NCBI GenBank assembly: GCA_040386935.1
Contig: JAZKEQ010000030.1
Coordinates: 9,321-73,320, forward strand
Source: JABMMZ01 sp040386935
GTDB taxonomy: Bacteria > Bacteroidota > Bacteroidia > NS11-12g > UBA955
Length of the DNA: 64,000 nt
Reading direction: 5' to 3'
The notes beneath the pieces were generated by a model, which was given only the letters and a program-made list of their open reading frames with translations, made no database searches and was not told the origin of the DNA. Below, piece after piece: positions 41,094 to 49,503 of the stretch. The stretch's first letter is position 1. Every line of letters starts with the position of its first letter. The position numbers were made by a program, and so were the translations under genes.

Positions 41094-41609
41094 ATGAATA
41101 AATTGTTTATTATTATCTTATTTTTATTTGGGTGTGATTATAGAGTTGGAAATAGAATTAAATTAATAAATTTAGGAATTAGATCAAATATTGAAACATC
41201 CTTAGTTTTTCAGTACTTGGATTCTGCTGAAGAAATTAAAGAGAAATATGGGTTGCCCAAAAAATACCAATTTCTTAAAGATGATTCGGATATTAAATAC
41301 TATTCAGATCAGATAAAATTAGTTTATTTTTCAGAAACACCTCAAGAAGTTTACAAAATAGAATTAAATGGTTATACAATGCTACTTGATGTTTTTAATT
41401 CAACAATTGACAGTAGTTGGTTTCTTATGAAGCGTGAAAAATTAAACGATGCAGATTATGATAGAATTGAAAGAAGAATTGATAGTTTTTATAGAGATAT
41501 AATTAGGTTAGCTAAAAAGAATGAAGTAGATGATACAAATATTTTCAGTTGGAATGCAGCTAAACCGTATCATTTGCATTTAATGAGGCCAAATGAAAAA
41601 ATTAAATAA
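41094..41609 (+). CDS. Small lipoprotein, function unknown
   Basis: A 171-residue protein with a lipobox LFLFGC (Cys 14). The mature part is rich in charged residues and Tyr (IKEKYGLPKKYQFLKDDSDIKYYSD, FSETPQEVYKIELNGYTMLLDVFNS). No family or catalytic motif was recognised. It is AT-rich, follows the interrupted small lipoprotein frame by three bases and precedes the large beta-helix protein, so the three may be one transcript. Confidence 0.6.
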   Translation: MNKLFIIILFLFGCDYRVGNRIKLINLGIRSNIETSLVFQYLDSAEEIKEKYGLPKKYQFLKDDSDIKYYSDQIKLVYFSETPQEVYKIELNGYTMLLDVFNSTIDSSWFLMKREKLNDADYDRIERRIDSFYRDIIRLAKKNEVDDTNIFSWNAAKPYHLHLMRPNEKIK

Positions 41610-41663
41610 TAGAATAATTGTGAATATAAATAGGGTTAAATGGTTGAATTTAAATTATATAAA

Positions 41664-44159
41664 ATGAAAAATCTATTAACTTTATTTCTCCTAATAATTC
41701 CTATGAAATCTTTGGATGCACAAACAGTTGTTTCAACTGGGAATGTATCAGGAACGTGGACAAAAACCGGCAGCCCCTATAAAGTTACTGGAGAGATAAT
41801 TGTACAAAAAGGAAGTACACTAACAATCGAACCTGGTGCTGTAGTAGAGTTTCAAGGGGCCTATAGCCTAACAGTAGATGGGCAGTTAAAAGCAATTGGC
41901 AAAAAGAATGATAGCATTACTTTTAAAGCAAGCCAAAGCATAATTTGGACAGGTATACTTTTTATAAGAAATACACAAACAGATACTATTCGCTTTAATT
42001 ATTGCAGATTTGAAAATGTAGGGCAGCAATGGAAAAGCTATAAAAACACTTTCCCTTATCTATGGCAAAAGAATAATGTAATGGTGAGTAAGGCTTTATT
42101 CTGTGTTTATTCTTCCCCTTTAGTTATTAAAAATTGCAGTTTCTATTTTAATCGACCCAGACTCAATCAAGCTAATCTAGTGTACGTTTTTGGTAATGTG
42201 TTAATTGCGGATAGTTTATACATAACAAGTTCTTCTGATACAATTTCTAGCAGTACTGGCATGATTCAGGTTGATTCAGCAAAATACTATTCAATAAAAA
42301 ATATTAAAGCAAATTCCATAAAAGATTTTAATACATTAATTAGGGCTGCAGATTGTAATGGCATAATGAGTAATTTATCAATTATTGAGAATGTTACAGG
42401 AGATAAATGTCTGAAAACTCAATTTGTTGTCATACGCGACTCAGATATTGGAATAGTCAGAAATATTAATCTTTCAAATGGTGGCAGGTTTGGCATAATA
42501 TTGTCAGGAGCTACTAATTATCAAGTGAATAATTGCATTTTCAGAAAAGTATCAAATGCTATAGGGAGTAGTGGAACTTGTACAGGAAGTATTGTTAGTA
42601 ATATTTTAATTGAAAAGTGTGGATTGTTTGGTGTCACACAGGCTACTTTTTTTCAAAGTTCTGGGTTACTAATTCGCGATTCTAAATTTATTGATAATAT
42701 CATTGGATTTGCAGTTACTCAGGAATTTGGAAATGGCACACCAATTTTTTTAAATTGCAATTTTCAGGGAAATAATGGAGCTGGCAGGATTGAGGCTTAT
42801 CCGGTTTTTATAAATTGTAATTTTCAAGATAATTTTAGTTACAAAACATTACCTGAAGGAAATGGCCCCAATATTCCTTATACTTCCGGTATTATAATTA
42901 CAAGAGAGTTTTATAATTCTCGCCCCTATTTTTATAATTGTCTGTTTTGGGGGAATAAAGATAGTTTCGGACATGGTAACAATAATATTATGTATGTAGA
43001 TAAAATTGTTAAAGGTGATTTTACAAAATGTATTATACAAGGGGATAGTAGCGATGGAATTGTGGGGTATGATGAAAATACTTTTTCAGAGTTTTCTGTT
43101 CCTAAAGCCAATCTCACCTATAACAATAGTAACGGTCAAAATCCGGGTTTTATAGATTCAACAACCGGCAATTATCAACTCCTCAATACCTGTAATAAAA
43201 CAGCCTATGCAATCAATAAAGGAATGTCGGGCAATTTACTCATCCAGTATCCCTACAATATCCTCTTGTCTCAGTATGGAGTCAATATTTACAATACAAC
43301 AGATTTGCTAGGCAACCCCCGCATAGCTGATGATACCATTGATATTGGTTGTTATGAGAGCATAGGTAATAAGAAAGTACTTAAACTTAAAAATACTTAT
43401 AATGATACGACAGTGTGTTATGGGGCAGGGGCTAATTATAATGTCAAAACAATGGGAGCAGTACAAAGTTACTTATGGCAACATAAATCAGGTTCAGCAG
43501 TCAGTACTGTTGCCTCAGGTTCATCACTCACACTAGTCAATCAGAAAAGCAAAGCCAATCAGTACCGGTTGATGGTTAGTAATAACGAGTGCTTGCCATT
43601 AAAGGATAGTAGCAGATGGTTTACCTTCAATGTCAATAATCCTGTAAAGAAAGGTATTACAAAGAATCCCAATAGAGACAGTATCTACCAAAATGAAACG
43701 ATGCAATTAACTACCAATGCCACAGGATATGCTAGCTTGCTATGGAATACCGGAAGTACAGCTGCAGGTATTAGTTTTTTAGGGAGCAGTTTGGGAGCCG
43801 CAGGTAAGTATAGATTTAGTGTTGAAGGAAGAAAGACAACCGGATGTTTAGAAACGGATACGGTTTACATCATCACTAAATCAGGCAATAGCAGTATTCA
43901 AACACCTTTTGCAAATTCTCAACTAACGATATATCCTCAACCTGCCACAGATATATTAAATATTTCAGGGTTTGATATAGAAGGAAAGACTCTTGTCATG
44001 CAGATTTACACCCTGGATGGTAAGTTACTCCTCACACAAGGTATCGAAACTAATGAAGTCGAAATAAATACTGCGCATTTACAACAAGGTATTTATTTAA
44101 TGACAATTGCAGATCAGAGTACTGGTGAAATGATTGTAGTGAAATGGGTAAAAGGGTAG
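41664..44159 (+). CDS. Right-handed beta-helix protein with type IX sorting domain
   Basis: The frame opens at 41640, but the ATG at 41664 (MKNLLTLFLLIIPMKSLDAQ) gives a clean signal peptide and 831 residues. The N-terminal half shows parallel beta-helix character (VTGEIIVQKGSTLTIEPGAVVEFQG, then short NCxF-type rungs such as VNNCIFRKVSNAIG, FLNCNFQGNNGAG, FINCNFQDNFS). A C-terminal type IX domain starts about LTIYPQPATDILNISG and ends in VVKWVKG. It is probably secreted and attached to the surface. Substrate or ligand unknown. Confidence 0.8.
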   Translation: MKNLLTLFLLIIPMKSLDAQTVVSTGNVSGTWTKTGSPYKVTGEIIVQKGSTLTIEPGAVVEFQGAYSLTVDGQLKAIGKKNDSITFKASQSIIWTGILFIRNTQTDTIRFNYCRFENVGQQWKSYKNTFPYLWQKNNVMVSKALFCVYSSPLVIKNCSFYFNRPRLNQANLVYVFGNVLIADSLYITSSSDTISSSTGMIQVDSAKYYSIKNIKANSIKDFNTLIRAADCNGIMSNLSIIENVTGDKCLKTQFVVIRDSDIGIVRNINLSNGGRFGIILSGATNYQVNNCIFRKVSNAIGSSGTCTGSIVSNILIEKCGLFGVTQATFFQSSGLLIRDSKFIDNIIGFAVTQEFGNGTPIFLNCNFQGNNGAGRIEAYPVFINCNFQDNFSYKTLPEGNGPNIPYTSGIIITREFYNSRPYFYNCLFWGNKDSFGHGNNNIMYVDKIVKGDFTKCIIQGDSSDGIVGYDENTFSEFSVPKANLTYNNSNGQNPGFIDSTTGNYQLLNTCNKTAYAINKGMSGNLLIQYPYNILLSQYGVNIYNTTDLLGNPRIADDTIDIGCYESIGNKKVLKLKNTYNDTTVCYGAGANYNVKTMGAVQSYLWQHKSGSAVSTVASGSSLTLVNQKSKANQYRLMVSNNECLPLKDSSRWFTFNVNNPVKKGITKNPNRDSIYQNETMQLTTNATGYASLLWNTGSTAAGISFLGSSLGAAGKYRFSVEGRKTTGCLETDTVYIITKSGNSSIQTPFANSQLTIYPQPATDILNISGFDIEGKTLVMQIYTLDGKLLLTQGIETNEVEINTAHLQQGIYLMTIADQSTGEMIVVKWVKG

Positions 44160-44280
44160 TGGAGGTCTTGTTTATATTCAAGAGAATTCTTTTTCACTAA
44201 TCCCTAAAATTGAGCACCGCAAATCAATCCCAAAGGGTCGGGACTAAAATCCAAAATCTTAAAATCCCAAAATCAAAAAT

Positions 44281-44301
44281 AAAAAGGGCCCTTTCGGGCC
44301 C
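44281..44301 (-). terminator. Terminator on the minus strand behind the MbnH-like gene
   Basis: GGGCCC-TTTC-GGGCCC (44286-44301). Read on the minus strand the hairpin is followed by TTTTTATTTTTG. It lies about 120 bases after the MbnH-like stop. Confidence 0.6.
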
Positions 44302-44420
44302 CCTTCCAGGATCTTCATATTTCGCTGTATGTTGGTCCTTTGGAAGTATCTTTATAATGTCTGTTTTCTAATCCCGAATGGTCGGGACTTGCAGTAACCC
44401 AATAACCAATAACCTAATAA

Positions 44421-45470
44421 CTATTCCCTAAACTTAGGATTATTCACAAATTCAAAATCGGTTAATGTATTAAGGAAAGCAATAATGTCCTGCACATCCA
44501 TTGGATTCATGCGACCTTTTTGAGAGTTACCCAAATTAGGGTCGATGTTTTCAGCGTATTTAAAACCAATGTTGTAGTGCTGTATGCATTCTTCCAGTGT
44601 TTTAAATCTGCCATCGTGCATGTAGGGTGCTGTTAAGGCAATGTTGCGCAATGATGGAGTTTTAAATTTACCATCGTCATTGTTGTTAAGTGTAATTAAA
44701 CTGCGACCCTTGTCAACAGGAATACTGTCGAGGCCGGTGTTGCGGTATTCAAAATCGCTGAAGGTGCTGCCAATGACATGGCAATGCCCACAGTCGCCTT
44801 TATTGATGTCAGTATACCATTGCAAACCTCTTTGTTCCTGAGGAGTAAAACTTGCTAATCCTTGTTTCACGCGATCGTATTTGCTGTTGCCTGAAATTAA
44901 AGTGCGTTCGAATTGTGCAATGGCTTTCATCACCATTGGTGTTGTAATTTTATCGCCACCAAATACTTTCTTGAACAATGCAGGATAATCTGCGTGTGCA
45001 TTCAATTCACTCAGGGCATTTGTCAAACTCTCGTGCATTTCTACCGGATTTTGTATGGGTCCAATTACTTGTGATTCAAGATTAGCCGCACCACCATCCC
45101 AAAAGAATTGTTTCTGATAACCCAGATTTACAATCGGCATAGCATTGCGTGTGCCGGGCAGTTTATCGATGCCTATACTGAATTGAATGGTGCTGTCTGA
45201 AAACGAAAAGTTAGCTTTATGACATGAGCCACATGATTGCGTATTGTCGCCTGATAAAATAGGGTCATAAAACAATTGTTTACCCAATGCCACACCCTCA
45301 ACAGTCATAGGATTGTCGGCAGGTATTACCATTGGTGGCAAGCCCGGAGGTATTACCAGTTCATAAGGTGTCAGTCCTTCTTCTGTTTTCAGGTCGTTGT
45401 CTTTCGCACAGCCAATAAAAATTATAATGGCACTTATGCATGCCATGATATACAATAATAACTGCTTCAT
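44421..45470 (-). CDS. MbnH-like dihaem cytochrome c peroxidase/MauG-family lipoprotein
   Basis: The frame opens with TTG at 45479, but the ATG at 45470 (MKQLLLYIMAC) is the better start, giving 349 residues. A lipobox FIGC precedes two haem-attachment sites, CGSCH and CGHCH, in a bacterial cytochrome c peroxidase/MauG layout (LGKQLFYDPILSGDNTQSC, PTLRN-like TPSLRNIALTAPYMHDGRF). The preceding gene encodes an MbnP-like lipoprotein. In the characterised MbnH/MbnP pairs the dihaem enzyme converts a Trp of MbnP to kynurenine to create a copper site. Gene order and spacing (12 bases) fit such a pair. Confidence 0.85.
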   Translation of the reverse strand: MKQLLLYIMACISAIIIFIGCAKDNDLKTEEGLTPYELVIPPGLPPMVIPADNPMTVEGVALGKQLFYDPILSGDNTQSCGSCHKANFSFSDSTIQFSIGIDKLPGTRNAMPIVNLGYQKQFFWDGGAANLESQVIGPIQNPVEMHESLTNALSELNAHADYPALFKKVFGGDKITTPMVMKAIAQFERTLISGNSKYDRVKQGLASFTPQEQRGLQWYTDINKGDCGHCHVIGSTFSDFEYRNTGLDSIPVDKGRSLITLNNNDDGKFKTPSLRNIALTAPYMHDGRFKTLEECIQHYNIGFKYAENIDPNLGNSQKGRMNPMDVQDIIAFLNTLTDFEFVNNPKFRE

Positions 45471-45482
45471 ATCTGACAAGTA

Positions 45483-46250
45483 TTACTGGATTTTGTCAAA
45501 TATAAAAGCATCAGAAAAACTCAGCTTCAAATTGTCAATCCATGCAAAATCAGCACTGCTGCTCGACTGGCGGTTGTTGTCTACATTAAAATCAACATTA
45601 GTAGGCGTAGTGTATAAATTATTGAGGTTGAATTTTAAATGCAATTGTTTGGCAACGCCTTCAACTTTCAGTGAAGTAGTTAATGGTAACTCAACATCAG
45701 TTAGGGCTCTGTCAGTTGCAAAGTGAAAAGTCATTGATTTGGTAACACCTGAAGTATTTTTGTATTTGCCTTCGTGTTTGAAGAATACATAACCGGTGTT
45801 CCAGTCCCATATCATGCCCATTACCGGATCTAAGTCACCGTCTTGCGCACCATTGTGGTTGCGGTCGTAAGGTAAGCCAACTTTAAATTTAATTTTTGTA
45901 TAAGTGCCGTTTGGAACTTTTAACGCATCAACTTTGCAGGTACTGATATCGGCTGCGTTGATTAAATCGTAGTTGTCGAGTTTCAATTCTGTGTTGTCGT
46001 CTTTTACCAGTATCACATTGGTGATGTAGTATTTCAATAGGTCAACCTGATAGTTGTTGCCGGCAGCATTGGTGTATTGCATTTTGCCCAATTCAAGTGG
46101 CATGCCATCTACTTGATTGTTAAAAAGAATGCTAACATCAGCAGATGTTTCTGTATTGGTTGTAGCCGGTGGTGTTACTTCTTTGTCTTTGCAGGCAACA
46201 AGCATTACCATGGCAGTAAATGCCATTAAAGTTTGTTTGATTATTTTCAT
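45483..46250 (-). CDS. MbnP-family lipoprotein (copper-binding candidate)
   Basis: A 255-residue lipoprotein (lipobox LVAC, Cys 20). The beta-rich body carries the MbnP core ADVSILFNNQVDGMPLELGK, VDLLKYYITNVIL, then the signature GMIWDWNTGYVFFKHEG with W148 and W150, and H175 in MTFHFA. In MbnP, a Trp in this region is oxidised to kynurenine by the partner MbnH and joins a copper site. Which of W148/W150 would be modified is inference. It lies directly upstream of the dihaem enzyme gene. A hairpin separates it from the Cys-rich peptide gene. Confidence 0.85.
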   Translation of the reverse strand: MKIIKQTLMAFTAMVMLVACKDKEVTPPATTNTETSADVSILFNNQVDGMPLELGKMQYTNAAGNNYQVDLLKYYITNVILVKDDNTELKLDNYDLINAADISTCKVDALKVPNGTYTKIKFKVGLPYDRNHNGAQDGDLDPVMGMIWDWNTGYVFFKHEGKYKNTSGVTKSMTFHFATDRALTDVELPLTTSLKVEGVAKQLHLKFNLNNLYTTPTNVDFNVDNNRQSSSSADFAWIDNLKLSFSDAFIFDKIQ

Positions 46251-46280
46251 TTAATATATTGTAAAGGGTGTAAATAAAAA

Positions 46281-46316
46281 GTACGGATTCCCCACATTTA
46301 TGAGGAGAATCCGTAC
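46281..46316 (-). terminator. Hairpin between the Cys-rich peptide gene and the MbnP-like gene
   Basis: Perfect 10-bp arms GTACGGATTC (46281-46290) and GAATCCGTAC (46307-46316), with extra CC/GG pairing inside. On the minus strand it is followed by TTTTTATTT. It acts as a terminator or attenuator for the Cys-rich gene, so the MbnP-like gene may need its own promoter or read-through. Confidence 0.75.
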
Positions 46317-46330
46317 AATTGTAAGATTAA

Positions 46331-46525
46331 TTATTTGCAGCAAGTGCAACCGCAATCGCAATTGTCGCCTGAGCAAGAATTGTCGCAAGTACAAGCAGTT
46401 TCACATTTGTCAGTGCCGCAGCATGAGCCGTTGCATTTTGAAGATGAAGAACTGTTGATAGCGTAAAGTGCACCTGAAGTAGCAAGGACGGCTATAGAAG
46501 CCAATAAAATTATTTTCTTTTTCAT
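46331..46525 (-). CDS. Exported Cys-rich metallothionein-like peptide
   Basis: Although the frame is open from 46621, the ATG at 46525 begins a textbook signal peptide (KKKIILLASIAVLATSGALYA), giving 64 residues. The mature peptide is a Ser linker followed by about 35 residues with twelve Cys, arranged as single Cys, CC and CxC groups with few hydrophobic residues: CNGSCC, CETACTC, CSGDNCDCGCTCC. This resembles metal-thiolate peptides such as metallothioneins but carries an export signal. It lies between the MbnP-like gene and another Cys-rich exported protein, with a CDF metal exporter further upstream on the same strand. Function inferred from context only. Confidence 0.7.
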   Translation of the reverse strand: MKKKIILLASIAVLATSGALYAINSSSSSKCNGSCCGTDKCETACTCDNSCSGDNCDCGCTCCK

Positions 46526-46654
46526 GATATTTTTTGTTGTTAAAATTTGATTTTTGTGTTCAACATTTGAGCCTGTTGAGGGGCGTGTGTTTTCATAGTT
46601 CCGTTCACGGAATGAATTCATAAATAAATGGAATCACTTATTTACTACACGAAA

Positions 46655-47056
46655 TCAAATTTGCAGGACGCGTTTCTTCAACAAAATGGGGACGGGAAGC
46701 TCCCTCTGGTCGAAAGTATTGAAAGCCAAAACATCATCAACAGAATAGTTGAAAACGCTAGGCTGAATGAGATCGAATTTAATAGGTGCTTTTACTTGTT
46801 GTTTAGCAGAAAAAGCAATTGTTTTTTGTAAACCCAAAATAGGGTTAATCACTGTGCTAATAGATGAGGTATGGCAGCATGAAGATTTATTTGGAATCTT
46901 TACACAGGCGCAGCACTCATCACTTACCTGAACACCGTTGTCTTTTAAACTAAGGCCTACACCTGAAAATACATCGCAGCACGTAGATACTTCTATCTTA
47001 ATTCCGCTACCTGTGAGCAGAAAAATAACAGATAATATAATGGCTTTGATTTTCAT
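46655..47056 (-). CDS. Cys-rich exported protein, HYC_CC_PP-like
   Basis: A 133-residue protein with a signal sequence (AIILSVIFLLTGSGI). Cys clusters CC (STCCDVF), CCAC and CC (SSCCHTS) are followed by a tail PVPILLKKRVLQI. The overall plan (early Cys motif, CC pair in a basic loop, Pro-containing hydrophobic C-terminus) resembles the HYC_CC_PP proteins of Bacteroidota, whose role is unknown. Here the HYC motif itself is replaced. It lies 17 bases downstream of the CDF exporter gene on the same strand, so a metal-related role is plausible but unproven. Confidence 0.6.
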   Translation of the reverse strand: MKIKAIILSVIFLLTGSGIKIEVSTCCDVFSGVGLSLKDNGVQVSDECCACVKIPNKSSCCHTSSISTVINPILGLQKTIAFSAKQQVKAPIKFDLIQPSVFNYSVDDVLAFNTFDQRELPVPILLKKRVLQI

Positions 47057-47072
47057 GGCACCAAATACAAAG

Positions 47073-48026
47073 TTAGTGATTTTCTTCTGATTTGCAATTT
47101 TTGAACTCCATTTCTAATGTAGCATGATGAATATTAAGGGCATATAAATATTTCTTGAGCCTATCCTTTACTGCATCTGATTGTTCTGAATTCATATTGT
47201 CTTTCATTAGTACATGGGCTGTTAATGCATTGCTGTTGCTGCTGATGGGCCATATATGGATGTGGTGAATGTCCACAATATTATCATCAATGGATTGTAA
47301 TGCTTTGATATCTTTCATACTGATGTTTTCAGGCACCCCATCGAGGAACAAGCGCAATGTTGATTTTAAAAATCGCCAGGTGGACAGTAATAGAAATGCC
47401 ATTACTAATAAGCTCACCAATGGGTCGAGCCAGTACATGCCGGTGTAATGCATGGCAATACCGGCCACAACAACACCTGCAGATATCAATGCATCGGCCA
47501 GTAAATGCAAATAAGCGCCTCTTACATTCACATCGTTTTTATTTTCTCTCATGAATAACCAGGCACTGAAACCATTGATGAGTATCCCAATAAATGCGAC
47601 CTTCGATACAGTAAATCCTTCGACAGCATGTGGATCCATTAAGCGAGTAATGGCAGAATAGCCAATACCGCCAACAGCGATTGAAAGAATGATGGCATTC
47701 ACCATGCCGGCCAGCACTGTGGCTTTGCTGAATCCGTAAGTAAAACGTTCGGTCGGTTTTACTTCTGCCAGTTTAAAAGCCAGCACAGATATCAGTAAAC
47801 CTCCTACATCGCTGAGATTATGACCTGCATCAGATAGCAAGGCCAATGAATCAGTCATTAAACCCGCAACAGTTTCTACAATTACAAAGCCGGCATTAAG
47901 TACAATACCTATAATAAAGGCACGGGTAATATTTTTTGATTGCAGTTGCCCATGACCGTGATGGTGGTGATGATCATGAGAATGATGATGGTCGTGCGAA
48001 TGTTCGTGAATCATTACTTCAAACAT
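47073..48026 (-). CDS. Cation diffusion facilitator (CDF) metal exporter, His-rich N-terminus
   Basis: A 317-residue transporter with six membrane helices and the CDF metal motif LSDAGHNLSDVGG in helix 2, matched by HLLADALIS in helix 5. The N-terminus carries a dense His cluster (HSHDHHHSHDHHHHHGHG). The cytoplasmic C-terminal domain (VDIHHIHIWPIS) ends in about 100 residues. Such ZitB/CzcD-like proteins export Zn and related ions by proton antiport. The ATG at 48014 is an alternative start. It heads the Cys-rich/MbnP/MbnH gene run on the same strand. Confidence 0.92.
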   Translation of the reverse strand: MFEVMIHEHSHDHHHSHDHHHHHGHGQLQSKNITRAFIIGIVLNAGFVIVETVAGLMTDSLALLSDAGHNLSDVGGLLISVLAFKLAEVKPTERFTYGFSKATVLAGMVNAIILSIAVGGIGYSAITRLMDPHAVEGFTVSKVAFIGILINGFSAWLFMRENKNDVNVRGAYLHLLADALISAGVVVAGIAMHYTGMYWLDPLVSLLVMAFLLLSTWRFLKSTLRLFLDGVPENISMKDIKALQSIDDNIVDIHHIHIWPISSNSNALTAHVLMKDNMNSEQSDAVKDRLKKYLYALNIHHATLEMEFKNCKSEENH

Positions 48027-48073
48027 ACATTATTTTTTTTCAACTAAATTTGCATTCAATTGTTCTATAAGAA

Positions 48074-48943
48074 ATGAGTACAGAAGTTAGGGTTGGAGGT
48101 GTTCCCGAACATTTTAATCTGCCGTGGAAACTGGCAAATGAATACGGGCTTTTTGAAAAAGATGATATTAATTTTCAATGGCAGTTTTACAGTGCTGGCA
48201 CCGGTGCTATGGTAAAAGCATTGGCTGACGATGAACTGGATATGGCAGTGTTGCTCACTGAAGGTGCTGTGTCGGCTATTATTAAAGGATTAAAAGCGCG
48301 CATTGTTAAACAATACATTGCATCACCTTTGATATGGGGCATTCATACAGGTTGTGATTCGGGATTGGAAAATATCGGACAATGCGAAGGAAAAAAATAT
48401 GCCATCAGTCGCTTCGGTAGCGGCAGTCATTTAATGGCCATGATAGATGCAGAAATACGTGGCAAAAAAATTGAAGAATCGGATTTTGTATTAATTGAAA
48501 ATATGCAGGGCGCTTTACCTTCTTTGCAGAACAATCAGTCTCAGGTTTTTTTCTGGGAAAAGTATACCACCAAGCCACTGGTTGATAAAGGCATGTTGGA
48601 ACGCATCGGTGAGTTTATAACACCGTGGAGTTGTTTTCAAATTGTGGCCACTGAAAAAGCATTGGCGACTAAACGCGGAGCCATTGAAAAAATATTGGCT
48701 TCTATGAATTTTATCTGCAAACAATTTATGAGGGCAGATAACAGCATCGATATGGTATTGGAACATTTTGAAATGAAACCTGAAGATGCTCACTCATGGT
48801 TTTACAGTACAGAGTGGAATACGGATTATCACATCAGCGAAAAAATGCTGGAGAATGTGATGTATTCGCTAAAAAAAATCGGCAATATCAGCAGTGAAGT
48901 GAAACCTGAAGTATTGGTTGACGAAGTGGTTGAGCTGGTTTAA
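48074..48943 (+). CDS. Periplasmic-binding-protein-like protein without signal peptide (Ca3427-like)
   Basis: A 289-residue protein with a type 2 periplasmic-binding fold similar to NMT1/Ca3427-like proteins. Landmarks are VGGVPEHFNLPWKLANEYGLFEKD, FYSAGTGAMVKALADDELDMAVLLTEGAVSAI, and KYAISRFGSGSHLMAMIDAE. No signal peptide, lipobox or membrane helix is present, so it should act in the cytoplasm rather than with an ABC importer. No transporter genes are adjacent. Its stop codon overlaps that of the next gene on the opposite strand (48940-48943). Confidence 0.8.
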   Translation: MSTEVRVGGVPEHFNLPWKLANEYGLFEKDDINFQWQFYSAGTGAMVKALADDELDMAVLLTEGAVSAIIKGLKARIVKQYIASPLIWGIHTGCDSGLENIGQCEGKKYAISRFGSGSHLMAMIDAEIRGKKIEESDFVLIENMQGALPSLQNNQSQVFFWEKYTTKPLVDKGMLERIGEFITPWSCFQIVATEKALATKRGAIEKILASMNFICKQFMRADNSIDMVLEHFEMKPEDAHSWFYSTEWNTDYHISEKMLENVMYSLKKIGNISSEVKPEVLVDEVVELV

Positions 48944-49458
48944 GACTGCGCCTGTCTTTTCTTAGGCGATATCAAACTGTCTGCAGGGTATTGGGCTTTC
49001 ATGCTGTCGCGTATTTCACGGGTCCAGTTGATGAGGGCTGATTTTTGCGTTTCATCTAAAATGGCATCTCTGTGAATAATGGTATAAGATGACAATGGCA
49101 TTTCATTCTCAGTAATTACCTCTTCAATTTCTTCCAGTTTGTGGTATTGACGGTATAAGCGGTAACTTGTAAACTCATTGAAATTTAATTCATGTTTGCC
49201 TTCATCAATGTGATTGGCTAACCAACCCGCAACAGGTTGTATTTGGGAGTACCAAGGGTATTTAGTGGTATTGCTGTGGCAATCATTGCAAGCAGTTGCC
49301 AAAATAGTTTTGACATTATCCGGCATTGGCCATTGCTTCGTAATATCGTTTGTAACATTACCGGAATTATTTTTATCAGGTCTTATGAATTGTATCAATA
49401 CAAGTAAAACCAGCAATATTTTACCTGTAAGTTTAAGGATTTTTTTTAATTTGGACAT
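48940..49458 (-). CDS. Haem-binding-domain protein (membrane-anchored)
   Basis: The frame opens with TTG at 49473, but the ATG at 49458 (MSKLKKILKLTGK) precedes the signal anchor LVLLVLIQFIRP; the product is 172 residues. A single c-type haem site CNDCHSNTTKYPWYSQIQPVAGWLANHI defines the Haem_bd domain, followed by EVITENEMPLSSYTIIHRDA with a possible axial Met. It is likely a periplasmic electron carrier or haem sensor. Stop overlaps that of the preceding plus-strand gene. Confidence 0.87.
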   Translation of the reverse strand: MSKLKKILKLTGKILLVLLVLIQFIRPDKNNSGNVTNDITKQWPMPDNVKTILATACNDCHSNTTKYPWYSQIQPVAGWLANHIDEGKHELNFNEFTSYRLYRQYHKLEEIEEVITENEMPLSSYTIIHRDAILDETQKSALINWTREIRDSMKAQYPADSLISPKKRQAQS

Positions 49459-49503
49459 GGTCCAAAAATACAAGATTTATTTGAATGTCAAATTAATGTA
49501 ATA

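Noticed and set aside
46526..46621. Upstream extension of the Cys-rich peptide to 96 residues
   Set aside because: The extra 32 residues precede a complete signal peptide and would bury it; the ATG at 46525 is the better start.
46628..46831. 67-codon plus-strand frame opposite the Cys-rich genes
   Set aside because: It is the reverse of the end of the HYC_CC_PP-like gene and has no features of its own.
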